NCBI RefSeq assembly: GCF_000316645.1
Contig: NC_019684.1
Coordinates: forward strand, 2,881,501-2,945,500
Direction of reading: 5' to 3'
From: Nostoc sp. PCC 7524
GTDB lineage: Bacteria > Cyanobacteriota > Cyanobacteriia > Cyanobacteriales > Nostocaceae
DNA length: 64,000 nucleotides
The first letter of the stretch is position 1; every line of letters starts with the position of its first letter. Below the pieces are notes generated by a model. It searched no databases, was not told the DNA's origin, and saw only the letters and a program-made list of their open reading frames with translations. Both the position numbers and the translations under genes were made by a program. Below, one piece after another: positions 19,128 through 29,400 of this stretch.

Positions 19128-20030
19128 CTACTTTCGTGGATTAGTCGCATTTTTTCCATTGATATATGTGGCGTGGCGTGATGGGACAATGCGTTTGCCG
19201 TGCTTCCTGGCGTAAACCTGGGTAAACTCAGCCCCAAAAAACAGAATTTGGGCGGTATAGTAAACCCAAGCTAAGACAACTACAACTGAACCCGCAGCAC
19301 CGTAAGCTGACGCAAAACCAGTATTAGCTAAATATTGTCCTAATAATAACTGACCTAGAACAAATAACACTGAGGTAATAGTAGCACCGATCAAAACATC
19401 ACTCCAAGCCAGTCTCACATCAGGTAGGACTTTAAAAACTAGCCCAAATATGAAGGTAGCGATCGCCAAAGACAAGATAAAGTTAACTATCTGCCACAGG
19501 AAAGGAATACCTGGGATTAAAGCACTAAAATAATTTACCAATGCTGTTAATGTTGCACTGGCTATCAGGAAAGCTAAAAGCAAAACGCCAACACCCACTA
19601 CCATGGCAAAAGATAACAAGCGTTTGCGAATGATGTTTTTTACACCACTTTCTGGACGTGGTTGTACATCCCAAATGGTATTGAGAGAATCTTGTAGCTC
19701 GGCAAATAGACCAGTGGCACCTAATAGCAATACTACGATACTAATTAGAGAAGCTATTGTTCCAGCTTGTGGTCTGTAAGCATTTTTGATAGCTAGCTCA
19801 ATAAATTCTGCACCATCTTGACCGACTAAACTTTGAATTTGGGAAACAATTTCTCCCCGTGCTGCTTCTTGACCAAATACTGCACCTGCGATCGCAATTA
19901 CAATAATCAGCAATGGTGCGATGGAAAAAATTGTGTAGTAAGCTAAAGCTGCTGCCAAGCGCGAGGCTTTATCTTCACTCCATTCTCGAAACGCCTCTTG
20001 AAAAAGCTGCCCAATTTCCCGCAAATTCAT
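19128..20030 (-). CDS. YihY/BrkB-family inner-membrane protein
   Basis: The 300-residue protein has the family start FQEAFREWSEDKASRLAAALAYY followed by TIFSIAPLLIIVIAIAG. Six membrane helices are seen, with LLGATGLFAELQDSLNTIW between the second and third and LAWVYYTAQILFFGAEFTQVY near the end. BrkB/YihY proteins are widespread permease-like membrane proteins, once called ribonuclease BN by mistake; the substrate is unknown. The DUF421 gene follows 40 nt later on the same strand. Confidence 0.92.
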   Translation of the reverse strand: MNLREIGQLFQEAFREWSEDKASRLAAALAYYTIFSIAPLLIIVIAIAGAVFGQEAARGEIVSQIQSLVGQDGAEFIELAIKNAYRPQAGTIASLISIVVLLLGATGLFAELQDSLNTIWDVQPRPESGVKNIIRKRLLSFAMVVGVGVLLLAFLIASATLTALVNYFSALIPGIPFLWQIVNFILSLAIATFIFGLVFKVLPDVRLAWSDVLIGATITSVLFVLGQLLLGQYLANTGFASAYGAAGSVVVVLAWVYYTAQILFFGAEFTQVYARKHGKRIVPSRHATYINGKNATNPRK

Positions 20031-20345
20031 TTAATTATTCTCCCTACAGGAAAGATACCGCGTCTTCACCTTGATATATTTGATACTGATTTATTCAGTA
20101 ATCGCATCTTTCCTAGGGTACTTGTAATGCTTCCTCAAGAGAGAATTTACTTGGCTCAGGATTTAGGCAAGTGTCATCAATGTTTCGTTGCGGTAGGCAA
20201 TAGTCATTCTCCTCTATTCACCCTGCTTGCCTTCATGTAGCAGTCGTGGAATGCTTGAGTATTAGGGTTAGGGGATGACATTCATCACGTCTGCACCCTG
20301 TACTACCCATACCCCTATACCCTTAGCGATACCCATACCTCAAGC
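20031..20345. other. Intergenic region, no gene seen
   Basis: About 315 nt without a credible coding frame. It contains weakly repetitive text such as GGTAGGCAATAG and several ATACCC units near 20300-20340. Confidence 0.5.
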
Positions 20346-20582
20346 TTAAATAGCTGCTTCTTCACGGTGACAATCAAAAACAACCATGAAAGAAGCATTT
20401 GGTACTACTTGACGCAGATGTTGCATATAACCATCGGCATCAGAACGACTGCGAAAACGAGCCACAATTTCACGACTGGTATCAGGAAGTAAACGGGCGA
20501 TCGCCCAAGAATTTAGCCTTTGTTTGTAACTGTTTGGCTGCGTTTCCGAGATTGTTGCTGTGTGATCAGTATTTTGTGGCAT
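20346..20582 (-). CDS. Small conserved-looking protein (78 aa), function unknown
   Basis: The product begins MPQNTDHTATISETQPNSYK and has a structured second half: WAIARLLPDTSREIVARFRS, SDADGYMQHLRQVVPNASFM and VVFDCHREE. The pattern beta (IVARFRSR), helix (DADGYMQHLRQ), beta (FMVVFD) suggests a small ferredoxin-like or SPOR-like alpha/beta fold. It begins at an ATG and has sensible codon use, including a HIP1 site inside. No neighbour hints at its role. Confidence 0.65.
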   Translation of the reverse strand: MPQNTDHTATISETQPNSYKQRLNSWAIARLLPDTSREIVARFRSRSDADGYMQHLRQVVPNASFMVVFDCHREEAAI

Positions 20583-21345
20583 GATTATCTTAACCGTATT
20601 AAGTTTCAGTCAGGGTGTTAGTGACTGTCTCAGCAGAGAAGCACTAGCCCTTTTTTTATGATTCTGCCACCTTGTTATTCGATTATTTTTAAATTGTCAA
20701 CACCGAGTGATATATTTTAGACTAACTAAGTTATAAATTCAGTATTTAGTATTATCCTCAAAACCTGGCAATGGCAATTGGTAGCAAGAATAATCAGACT
20801 TAGCAATAAATCTCAGTCACTCTTGCATTGAGACTCTCAGTATAAATTTGCCTAAGCTAAAAACATTACCAGTATAGGTTTTCTCTATTTTTAAATAAAT
20901 ACTTATTAATACTTAACACAAGTAATCTGACAAAAATATCTAGGACTGGTGTAGATGTAATTAAAATAATTAAAGCCATAAATCATCTTTGAAGAATTTG
21001 GTTTTCATGGACAATATAAATATTTAATTAATATCAAGATTTTTATCTCAGTAGAACGACTTCAAAAAACAAAACTATGTTAAATAATGTAACAACAATA
21101 AGATTTGGTTCGTAGTAAGGACTTTAGTCCTTTTTTGTTCCCTGCGGGACGCTGCGCGAACGCGGAGTGTCTGTCTACAACACGCTATGCGTTGGCGTAG
21201 CCTCTGTCTACGACACGCTCCGCGAACGGAGAGAACGCAAAGAGAACTAAAGTTCTCTCTACAAACCTTTAATTATTTAACCTGTTCTACTTATATATTT
21301 AAATATAAATTTAAATTCTCTTATCCCTTTGGATTAATTGCAAAG
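20583..21345. other. AT-rich intergenic region
   Basis: About 760 nt without a supported gene. The first 500 nt are AT-rich and featureless. The last part holds the composite inverted repeat at 21107-21267. Any promoter for the peptide ORF and ATP-grasp gene should lie here, but I see no clear box. Confidence 0.5.
21107..21267. repeat. Composite inverted repeat with GC-rich insert
   Basis: The outer arms are GGTTCGTAGTAAGGACTTTA-type on the left and AACTAAAGTTCTCTCTACAA-type on the right, related to the simple hairpin at 31089-31146. Between them are GC-rich units such as CCCTGCGGGACGC, GCGTTGGCGTAGCC and TCTACGACACGCTCC. It looks like one mobile palindrome with others nested inside. Confidence 0.7.
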
Positions 21346-21465
21346 ATGAGCATAAAAAATGATATTGTAATTAACCTAAATAATCAGTTTTTTCTCTTGA
21401 CCAATCCTTGCAGTTTAGATACAATCTTTGCAATAAATTATACTTTTGGACAAAAATGCCATTAG
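21346..21465 (+). CDS. Candidate 39-aa peptide overlapping the ATP-grasp start
   Basis: An ATG frame encodes a peptide that starts MSIKNDIVINLNN and ends SLDTIFAINYTFGQKCH. It has two Cys residues, one near the middle and one next to last. Its stop overlaps the ATP-grasp start codon by 10 nt, giving the tight coupling seen in peptide-ligase operons. No strong Shine-Dalgarno precedes it. It could be a substrate or leader peptide, or an out-of-frame accident. Confidence 0.4.
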   Translation: MSIKNDIVINLNNQFFLLTNPCSLDTIFAINYTFGQKCH

Positions 21466-22457
21466 TAACGTCAATCATTCAAAAAATAGCGCCCCAAATA
21501 GGTGCAGTGGTTGTTATAGACCCAGAATATCAATTAGTGGGACATATTACTTTTAAAAACGGACATAAAGCTTTTTTTAGTGCCACCAAATTAAATATTA
21601 ATGGTTTCGGTTCAGCAGAAATTGCCAAAGATAAGGGTTATTCAAATTTTTTTCTCAAGCATTTTGGTTATCAAGTGACTGAGGGGCAAACATTTTTTAG
21701 TCAAAAAGTCTGTGAAAAAATAGGTAATAACCGCAATATTGATGCAGGATTTGAGTATGCTAAAAGCTTAGGATTTCCTGTGATTGTTAAACCTATCAAT
21801 CTCAGCCAAGGGAAATTAGTCACCAAGGTTCATCATAAAACCGAGTATTACCAAGTAGCTAAAAAAATATTACGATTCAATTCAGGGCTAATTGTTGAAA
21901 AATTTTATCTGGGCAAAGATTATCGAGTTGTAGTTATAGATGATGAAATTATTGCAGCATATCAAAGGCTGCCTTTATCTATAGTAGGTGATGGTAAATC
22001 TAGTGTTTTGCAGTTACTCTACCAAAAACAAGACCAATTAATTCAAAACGGTAGAAAGAAAATTATCGATTTTGATGATTTTCGGATCAAACGCAAACTC
22101 CAAAGACAAAATCTCAATTTTGAGAGTATTATTCCCAACGGTAAGATTATTTATCTTTTAGATAATGCGAATTTATCCAGTGGTGGTGAGGCAGTAGATG
22201 TCACAGAAACCATCCATCCTGACTTTCAAAAACTAGCGTTGAATGTCGCCAAAGATATGGGGTTAAGATTAGTAGGTTTGGATATTATTACCCATGATAT
22301 AACTAGACCATTAGTAGATTATGTAATCATTGAAGTGAATGGCTCGCCTAGTTTAACGCACTATGCAGCAATTGGAGATGCACAAACAAAGAGAGTCGAA
22401 GATTTATATCTGAAAGTTCTCAAGGCGCTGGAACAAGATTACAAGTACAAAAATTGA
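21456..22457 (+). CDS. ATP-grasp ligase related to cyanophycin synthetase/RimK
   Basis: The protein is 333 residues from ATG 21456 (MPLVTSIIQKIAPQIGAVVV). The N-terminal 80 residues are a pre-ATP-grasp-like part. The ATP-grasp fold follows: GFPVIVKPINLSQGKLVTKV, GLIVEKFYLGKDYRVVVIDD, the ANLSSGGEAVDVTETIHP loop, LVGLDIITHD and YVIIEVNGSPSL with the metal-binding E and N. The NLSSGG-DVT-IHP set is the mark of the ATP-grasp domain of cyanophycin synthetase and glutamate-cysteine ligase GshAB. The Mur-ligase half of cyanophycin synthetase is absent, so this is a stand-alone ligase. It probably joins an amine to a carboxylate via acyl phosphate; the substrate is unknown. The overlapping short ORF upstream is a candidate substrate. 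Confidence 0.85.
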   Translation: MPLVTSIIQKIAPQIGAVVVIDPEYQLVGHITFKNGHKAFFSATKLNINGFGSAEIAKDKGYSNFFLKHFGYQVTEGQTFFSQKVCEKIGNNRNIDAGFEYAKSLGFPVIVKPINLSQGKLVTKVHHKTEYYQVAKKILRFNSGLIVEKFYLGKDYRVVVIDDEIIAAYQRLPLSIVGDGKSSVLQLLYQKQDQLIQNGRKKIIDFDDFRIKRKLQRQNLNFESIIPNGKIIYLLDNANLSSGGEAVDVTETIHPDFQKLALNVAKDMGLRLVGLDIITHDITRPLVDYVIIEVNGSPSLTHYAAIGDAQTKRVEDLYLKVLKALEQDYKYKN

Positions 22458-22626
22458 TCAAAACAAAGGCAGTTCCAATGTAACGAGTTTCAGAGCCAAG
22501 CATGAAAGAGGGACTGAGGACTGCCTTGTGCTTTCTTCAATCAACGTAACTTAATACGGACTTAACACCACAAAATATCTAAGTCTGTAACAATAGTGAA
22601 GCCAATGCTTTGATTGTTACCCATCC

Positions 22627-23676
22627 GTGAACGCTTCTACTAGCAACTCAGCCCAAACCCAGTCACGCAAAGCAGATCATATTCGTATCTGCTTAGAAGA
22701 AGATGTACAGTTCCGCGAAACTACCAACGGATTAGAACGCTATCGTTTCACCCACTGTTGTTTACCAGAAATAGATCGCGACGATATTGATCTCAGTACC
22801 ATTTTTTTAGGTAAACACCTAGGCGCACCCCTATTAATCTCCTCCATGACTGGGGGAACTCCACAAGCGGGAATGATTAACCAGCGTTTAGCAGAACTCG
22901 CCCAACACTACAAATTAGCAATGGGTGTTGGTTCCCAGCGAGTGGCGGTAGAAAAACCCCAGGTTGTTGATACTTTCGCGGTTCGCAAATATGCGCCAGA
23001 TGTTCTCTTATTTGCCAATGTCGGCGCTGTGCAACTCAACTACACATATGGTTTAGATGAATGTATGCAAATCATCGATATGCTAGAAGCCGACGCTTTA
23101 ATTTTGCATATTAACCCCTTGCAAGAATGTATTCAACCCAGAGGTGATGTTAATTTTCGGGGATTACTTGACAAGATTGATAAGTTATGCAATCAATTAT
23201 CAGTGCCAGTGATTGCTAAAGAAGTAGGCAATGGCATTTCCGCAGCGATCGCAGAAAAACTCCTAGCTGTTGGAGTGACAGCCATTGATGTCGCCGGTGC
23301 TGGTGGTACTTCCTGGGCAAAGGTAGAAGGTGAACGGGCAGAAAATACTTTGCAACGGCGTTTAGGTAGAACCTTTGCAGATTGGGGAATACCCACAGCA
23401 GAGTGTGTTAAAAGTATTAGAGCGATCGCTCCCCATATCCCCTTGATTGCCTCTGGTGGTTTGCGTCATGGCTTGGATGTCGCCAAAGCGATCGCCCTCG
23501 GAGCAGATATCGCCGGGTTAGCAATGCCATTCCTCCAAGCCGCAGTTGCATCAGAAGCAGCACTGCAAGATTTAGCTGAGGTATTAATTGCAGAAATCAC
23601 CACAGTTTTATTCTGCACTGGCAACACTACTCTATCTGAGTTGAAAAATTCCGGCAGTTTGCAAAGAATACAATAA
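22627..23676 (+). CDS. fni: Isopentenyl-diphosphate delta-isomerase, type 2
   Basis: This FMN enzyme interconverts IPP and DMAPP, supplying carotenoid, phytol and quinone synthesis. The 349-residue protein starts at GTG 22627. It shows [20 protein letters not shown] near residue 60, [30 protein letters not shown] near 163, [35 protein letters not shown] and [20 protein letters not shown], the FMN phosphate site. Length and motifs are standard for the type 2 (Fni/Idi-2) family. The intergenic space after it is filled by short tandem repeats up to sppA. Confidence 0.96.
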   Translation: MNASTSNSAQTQSRKADHIRICLEEDVQFRETTNGLERYRFTHCCLPEIDRDDIDLSTIFLGKHLGAPLLISSMTGGTPQAGMINQRLAELAQHYKLAMGVGSQRVAVEKPQVVDTFAVRKYAPDVLLFANVGAVQLNYTYGLDECMQIIDMLEADALILHINPLQECIQPRGDVNFRGLLDKIDKLCNQLSVPVIAKEVGNGISAAIAEKLLAVGVTAIDVAGAGGTSWAKVEGERAENTLQRRLGRTFADWGIPTAECVKSIRAIAPHIPLIASGGLRHGLDVAKAIALGADIAGLAMPFLQAAVASEAALQDLAEVLIAEITTVLFCTGNTTLSELKNSGSLQRIQ

Positions 23677-23788
23677 GTGGGGGAGCAGGGGAGCAGAGGA
23701 GCAGAGGGGCAGGGGAGAAAAACTATTGCCTATTACCTATTGCCTATTGCCTATTGCCTATTACCTAATAACTATTAACTAAAAACTA
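23677..23788. repeat. Bipartite STRR: G-rich block then TTGCCTA/TTACCTA repeats
   Basis: GGGGAGCAG-type units are followed by GAAAAACTATTGCC and then several CCTATTG/CCTATTA units. The block fills the whole gap between fni and sppA. The same two-part order recurs at 51390 and 57208. Confidence 0.88.
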
Positions 23789-25624
23789 ATGAATAACTTC
23801 TTAAAACAAACTGTTGCCAGCCTAGTAGGTACTGTATTAGGACTAATTATTTTCTCTGGTATTGGCACCACAACACTATTGTTTTTGCTGTTTGTGGCTG
23901 CAAGTTCTAAAGATCCAGGCCCCGTAGTCAAAGATAAGTCAGTTGTCGTTTTTGACTTATCGATGAACATCACAGATAGAGAGCCTACTTCTAGCGAAGT
24001 GCTGCAAAATACTCTTTCAGGAGTGGAGCAAGAAAGAATGACGCTCCGTAGTGTCCTCGACACCATCGCCAAAGCCAAGGATGATTCGCGGATTGTGGGT
24101 ATCTACCTCGATGCAACACGCAGCAGTGGTACAACTAACTTGGGTTTTGCTTCCCTCAAAGAAATCCGCAAAGCCTTAGAAGAATTCCGTGCTACTGGCA
24201 AAAAGATTATCGCTTATGGCATGGAGTGGGGAGAAAAGGAATATTATCTCAGTTCTGTAGCTGATACCGTTGTCGTGAATCCTGTTGGAGCAGTGGAAAT
24301 CAATGGTTTGAGTAGCCAACCCATGTTTCTCGCCGGAGCATTACAGAAGTATGGTATTGGTGTACAGGTTGTGCGTGCAGGGAAATTTAAAGGGGCAGTT
24401 GAACCTTTGGTATTGAACAAACTCAGTCCCGAAAACCGCACACAAACCCAGAAATTATTAGATGATGTTTGGGGAGAGTGGCGGACTACGGTTGGCAAGA
24501 GCCGGAAAATTACGCCCCAACAATTACAAGCGATCGCAGATAATCAAGCATTATTAGAAGCACCTACTGCTAAAACTAATGGTTTAGTGGATCAAGTCGC
24601 ATACCCTGATCAGATAGTTGCTGATTTAAAGAAATTAACAGATAGCGATCAAGATGATAAAACCTTCCGCAAAATTAACCTGACTGAATATGCAGCAGTA
24701 CCAAACAAGTCTTTACCTGTAGAACGCAGAGCCAAAAATAAAATTGCTGTGGTGTATGCCGAGGGTGAAATTGTTGATGGTAAAGGTGACACTGGACAAA
24801 TAGGAGGCGATCGCTTTGCTGCTATCTTTAACAAAATCCGGCAAGATAAAAATGTCAAGGCCGTTGTCTTAAGAATTAATAGCCCTGGAGGTAGCGCCAC
24901 AGCCTCCGAAGTTATGCAGCGAGAAATCAAACTCACCCGCCAAGCCAAACCCGTAGTAGTATCTATGGGTGATGTCGCCGCCTCCGGTGGTTACTGGATA
25001 GCTACCGACTCCAACCGCATTTTTGCTGAACCCAATACGATTACAGGTTCTATTGGTGTATTTGGGGTGTTACTGAATGGGCAGAAGCTAGCCAACGATA
25101 ACGGTATCACCTGGGACTCTGTAAACACAGCCCGTTATGCCGATAGTCAAACCTTTGCGCGTCCCAAATCACCCCAAGAATTAGCCCTCTATCAACGTAG
25201 CGTTAATCGCATTTATGATCTATTTCTCAATAAAGTTGCCCAAGGACGCAAATTACCAGCGCAAAAAGTAGCAGAAATTGCCCAAGGTAAAATTTGGTCT
25301 GGTGTAGCCGCTAAACAAATTGGTTTAGTTGATGAAATCGGCGGCTTAAATGCAGCCCTAGAATATGCAGCCAAGCAAGCCAAACTCGGTGAAGATTGGC
25401 AATTAAAAGAATATCCCCAAGAAAGCACACTGGGAGAACGCTTTTTTGGGCGAGCCGTGGAAGAAATAAGTACAGCTGTAGGAGTGAAGAAAACCCGAAC
25501 CATACCCCCTAATCTTTTCACTGCTGAATTTCAAAAGTTGCAGCAGGAATTAGCAATTCTGCAAAGAATGAACGATCCTCAAGGGATTTATGCGCGTTTG
25601 CCTTTTAATTTAAAAATTGAGTAA
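23789..25624 (+). CDS. sppA: Signal peptide peptidase SppA, 67-kDa type
   Basis: SppA is a membrane-bound serine/lysine protease that degrades cleaved signal peptides. The 611-residue protein has an N-terminal membrane anchor (SLVGTVLGLIIFSGIGTTTL) and two tandem ClpP-like domains. The catalytic Lys in GKFKGAVEP is Lys201 and the nucleophile in ASGGYWIATDS is Ser399. GSIGVFGVLLNGQKL follows. Both halves are intact and the length matches the long form. In cyanobacteria SppA homologues have been linked to light acclimation and phycobilisome handling. The gap upstream is all repeats, so its promoter is either in fni or within the repeats. Confidence 0.95.
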   Translation: MNNFLKQTVASLVGTVLGLIIFSGIGTTTLLFLLFVAASSKDPGPVVKDKSVVVFDLSMNITDREPTSSEVLQNTLSGVEQERMTLRSVLDTIAKAKDDSRIVGIYLDATRSSGTTNLGFASLKEIRKALEEFRATGKKIIAYGMEWGEKEYYLSSVADTVVVNPVGAVEINGLSSQPMFLAGALQKYGIGVQVVRAGKFKGAVEPLVLNKLSPENRTQTQKLLDDVWGEWRTTVGKSRKITPQQLQAIADNQALLEAPTAKTNGLVDQVAYPDQIVADLKKLTDSDQDDKTFRKINLTEYAAVPNKSLPVERRAKNKIAVVYAEGEIVDGKGDTGQIGGDRFAAIFNKIRQDKNVKAVVLRINSPGGSATASEVMQREIKLTRQAKPVVVSMGDVAASGGYWIATDSNRIFAEPNTITGSIGVFGVLLNGQKLANDNGITWDSVNTARYADSQTFARPKSPQELALYQRSVNRIYDLFLNKVAQGRKLPAQKVAEIAQGKIWSGVAAKQIGLVDEIGGLNAALEYAAKQAKLGEDWQLKEYPQESTLGERFFGRAVEEISTAVGVKKTRTIPPNLFTAEFQKLQQELAILQRMNDPQGIYARLPFNLKIE

Positions 25625-25646
25625 CAACTCCTCCCCTTAATATGCA

Positions 25647-25707
25647 AGGGTGCGTCAGTGCGAGAAAACCTAGCTGTAACAAGAAATTCTTCATACTGAC
25701 GCACCCT
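25647..25707. repeat. Palindromic dispersed element, copy b
   Basis: Perfect 13-bp arms AGGGTGCGTCAGT and ACTGACGCACCCT lie 22 nt after the sppA stop. The centre resembles copies a and d (GCGAGAAAACCTAG, CAAGAAATTCTTCAT). Confidence 0.9.
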
Positions 25708-25856
25708 ACTAACCATCAATTTGGAATAATTTCGTTAGGTGTTATTATCAACATCTATTTATTTTGTCAATACCTTGCAAAAAATATTTACATAATGTTA
25801 TATTCAGTTACATAACCCAGCAAAAAAATAAAAACATGATAACCAAAGGCTTTACC

Positions 25857-26048
25857 ATGAACGAACTTGGTCAACTCAACAACTTTGCAATTGAACCAAA
25901 AGTTTATGTAGATCAAACCCCAAGAGTGGGTTTCACTAAGTATGCAGAAAAACTCAATGGACGCTTGGCTATGATTGGCTTTGTCTCACTCATCGCTGTA
26001 GAAGTAATTACAGGACAAGGCTTGATTGGCTGGTTGACAAACTTCTAG
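25857..26048 (+). CDS. High-light-inducible protein (HLIP/CAB-like)
   Basis: The protein has 63 residues from ATG 25857, preceded by AAAGG about 8 nt upstream; an in-frame ATG at 25836 would add seven residues. The single membrane helix carries the chlorophyll-binding motif [12 protein letters not shown] with conserved E, N and R, then [17 protein letters not shown]. HLIPs bind chlorophyll and carotenoid, quench excess energy and associate with PSII assembly intermediates and chlorophyll synthase. The following 79-aa membrane protein lies 48 nt downstream. The helix closely resembles the tail of the ferrochelatase in this window. Confidence 0.93.
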   Translation: MNELGQLNNFAIEPKVYVDQTPRVGFTKYAEKLNGRLAMIGFVSLIAVEVITGQGLIGWLTNF

Positions 26049-26096
26049 ATGATTTTGAATACTTCAGAATTTCGCGCAATTAACTAAGGAAAAAAT

Positions 26097-26336
26097 ATGA
26101 AAACTGATTTTGATTTCCCCAAAAAAGATTTAATTGGCCCTGTTGTTTTTCGCCCTGACTTTAATAATTTTGAAACTATCAATGTCAACCAAGCTTGGTC
26201 ATTATTTTTCAGTGCAGGCCAAGATGATAAAGGACTAGGGGAAGAAGCTGAATTAGGCAGATTTTTCACCAACTTCTTAATTGCTGTAGGAGTAACAGGA
26301 ACTCTGTGGGCAGCTATTTTCAGCAATTTGGGATAA
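26097..26336 (+). CDS. Small single-span membrane protein (79 aa) next to HLIP
   Basis: The product is preceded by a good TAAGGA site 6-7 nt before the ATG. The first 55 residues are soluble and acidic (KTDFDFPKKDLIGPVVFRPD, DDKGLGEEAELG), and the last 24 form one membrane helix (FLIAVGVTGTLWAAIFSNLG). No family is recognised. The short gap after the HLIP gene suggests a two-gene operon and a role at the thylakoid membrane, which is an inference from context. Confidence 0.75.
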   Translation: MKTDFDFPKKDLIGPVVFRPDFNNFETINVNQAWSLFFSAGQDDKGLGEEAELGRFFTNFLIAVGVTGTLWAAIFSNLG

Positions 26337-26430
26337 AAAATTGGATTTGGCTTGTCAATTAAATCACCTAATTTGAAGTCTTGGTTCTCAACACTAAGAC
26401 TTCTTTTAATTTATCGAAACCAATATAAAA

Positions 26431-26468
26431 GGGAGACGTAGTTTAGAGAATACTTTCCTGTGTCTCCC
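26431..26468. terminator. Hairpin between convergent genes
   Basis: GGGAGAC and GTCTCCC form a short stem with a 24-nt AT-rich loop between the 79-aa gene and the DUF4912 gene, both of which end here. No long T-run follows, so this is a weak call. Confidence 0.4.
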
Positions 26469-26490
26469 CATAATCTTTTATCCAAAGATA

Positions 26491-29400
26491 TTAGCCTTCT
26501 AAAGTTTCTTGAGAAAACTTTTTGTGAATGCTTGTAGTTTGCTCTCCATTGGCAGTAGATACAGTGATGAGATACTCAATTAACTGTTCTGAGAAGGGGA
26601 TACGCAAATGGAATGTCCCATCGGATTTGAGGGTGATAGGTTTACCGGCAATATTCACTGTTGCGCCTGGATCTGTGGCTCCGTGAATAATCAATTCGGC
26701 ATCGGCGACAAACCAAAAATCTCCGTGGGGACGACTGAAGATACGGACAATTGTGGAACAGGCTATAGTCATCCAACGATCGCCTTCTAAATAGCCAATC
26801 TCCACCATATAATCGCGATCGCTATGGGGAATAGCTATATAGCGATCATGGGTAATCTCCTCACATTCATATTGCTGCACCATTTGCGGCTTTTGATAAC
26901 TCAGATCAATATTAGTCACGTCATAAAGCCGCAAAGTTAACTGGGAAATGCCAGCATTTTGCAGCATTTGTTGACGCGTCTCAGAAATTTGCCAAGAGAT
27001 ATAAGCCCACTTAGAAGTTCGAGGAGTGAAGAGAATTTGGCTTTGTGCATCTACTGTTAAAGCATCTGCAAGTATACCTTCTGTGTAGGGACGATTGAAG
27101 ATATGTACAATGCTTGAACGGGCTATTTTCATCCAGTTATCATCTGTGGTGACATAGCCAATTTCTATCATGTAGTTGCGATCGCTAGCCGGAATAGACA
27201 CATAGCGATCGGTTGTGCCTGGTTCACATTCATACTGCTCTACCAGATGCGGTAGTTGATAACTCAGATCAATCTCGGTGACATCATAAAGTCGCAATCC
27301 TAACTGAGAAATCCCTGCCTGATTAAGTTCTTGCTGATCACTGAGAGAAACATACCAAGTTACAAAAGCCCACTCAGGATTACGAGGACGAAGAACAATA
27401 CTACTCTCCTCATCAGAATTTTGGTAGTCGGCAGATATTGTTTCCACTGGTGCTAAATTTTCCTCTGGGGAATTTATGGTATTAGCTTCCTCTGGTGCTT
27501 CTAGTGGGGCATTGTCTTGAATGCCATAAATATTCGCCCAGTCTCCGATTCCGGCTGCTGCTAAAGCTGCATCATCAGCCAAATTCCCTAAATTTATATC
27601 TTCTGTCTCCTCTAATATCTCATTATCGGACGGTTCGGCTGCGTCGGCTATCAAATTTAATGCTTCTTCAGAAATATCTGTAAATTGGGGCGCTGTCGAA
27701 GGCTCTTCTTCCAGTGGGGGTAAATCTAGCTCCCATTCTGATTCATCTGGGAGGAACTCAATAGCGCCATTGATTTCAGTTGTCGCTTCCGGCTCCTCAA
27801 CCAGAGAATTTGCATCGGTTGCTTCTGGAAGCACATTGATTTCAGTTGTCGCTTCCGGCTCCTCAACCAGAGACTCCATACTGGGTGCTTCGGGCTGGGG
27901 TGGTTCGGCTGTCAAATCACTGGCACTTGTGATTTCTGCCTCTACATGACTCGATTCATTTTGGGAAACATTTGGTAAACCAGGAAGGATGGCTGTTATG
28001 TCTGGTGTAGGCAATTCAGCTTCCCCTGTCTCCTCAGACTCCTCAATCATTGCCCAGATACTGGCTATAGTTGCTGCTGGGGTGACATTTTCCGGTGATT
28101 CGGCTGTCAATTCCTCCTGGGACTCCATGCCACTATCATTTTCACTAGATATGACTATGGCAGTATTGGGTAATTCCGAATTTTCATTGGCGATATCCGT
28201 TGTTTTAGGTTCCTCATCATGAGTTGTAGTTTGAGGAACTTCTACTATTGGGGGATAGGACGTATTGACGATAGTCGCTGGTGCTTCCATATCCCAAGGA
28301 GATTGTTCTAACTCAGGCGGTAGTGGGATGGGGGAAGGGGTGGGTTTTTCTGGCTGTTGATCATTTAACCCTAAATGAGTGGTTGTATCTTCAGTAGTGT
28401 CAGTTACCACTGGCGACTCAGAACCAGAAATTGCGTCCTTAACACTATCTAAATCATTAGTTTCCCCAGATGCTGATGGCCGTCTCATAAACCATAATAA
28501 TGAGCCAGCGATCGCCCCTACAGGTAAGAGCAACCACCATAGCAAATCTCGCCCCACCACATTGGGATTTTCCGGAGTAGCGATCGCTGATGGCTGGGTA
28601 AGGTTAGTGACTGTCGCATTGCTGGCAGTTGTCGCTGTGGGAGAATTCGCCACTTCAGGAGTCGTTTCTGCATTGGGAGTAGTATTTACCCCAGGCGTAA
28701 CTTCTGCCGTAGGGGTGGTATTGGCAGCAATCAATTCTGGTGATTCACCTTTAGCGATCGCTTCTGCTTCCGCTACTCTGGCGGCTTCGATTGCTTGCTG
28801 TCCTTGGGGTGCTAGAGCAAATCCCAAAAAAGCGGCTACACCAGGGCTGGGATTTTGCTTGTGAACGTAAACTAAAGGTTGTGAGAAGGGATATTTAGGA
28901 TCATCTGGCAAGGTTTCATGCAACGGCAACACTCGCACACCCGACAGTTTTAAGACATGATTAGCTCTAGCATAGCTGATGCCGTCCTTACCCAATTGTT
29001 TAACAATTTCTGCGGTGTTATCTTCTGTTAACTGAGTGGCATTAGAGCCTGTGGCAAATTTTGCAGCCCGAAACACTGGATAGTTGCTCAATGCTTCACG
29101 AGTACCGCTATTCTCCGGGCGATCGATTACCCGAATCTTAGTATCTGGGCCTCCTAATTGCGACCAATTGGTGATTCTGCCCCGGAATATCCTGGCAAAT
29201 TGCCTATCAGTCAAACTGCCCTTAAAAGGGTTGTCTGCGCCGACAATGATTGCAATCTTTTCTCGGTGCAACCGGACTTGTGCTAACCCTTGGGCTTTTT
29301 CTTCGGGAGTGAGGCCACGGCCGATCGCTGCTATATCAATTGTCCCCTCTTGCACAGCTTTGAGTGCAGCCTCTGTACCATTAGTGGCAACTTCCACCTT

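Noticed and set aside
21187..21345. An upstream extension of the 39-aa peptide frame
   Set aside because: The extra codons fall in the composite repeat (PRTERTQREL-type text) and have no start signal.
28379..28864. A 161-codon plus-strand frame opposite the PstS-like gene
   Set aside because: It is antisense to a well-supported gene, has low-complexity V/A/S content and no family motif.
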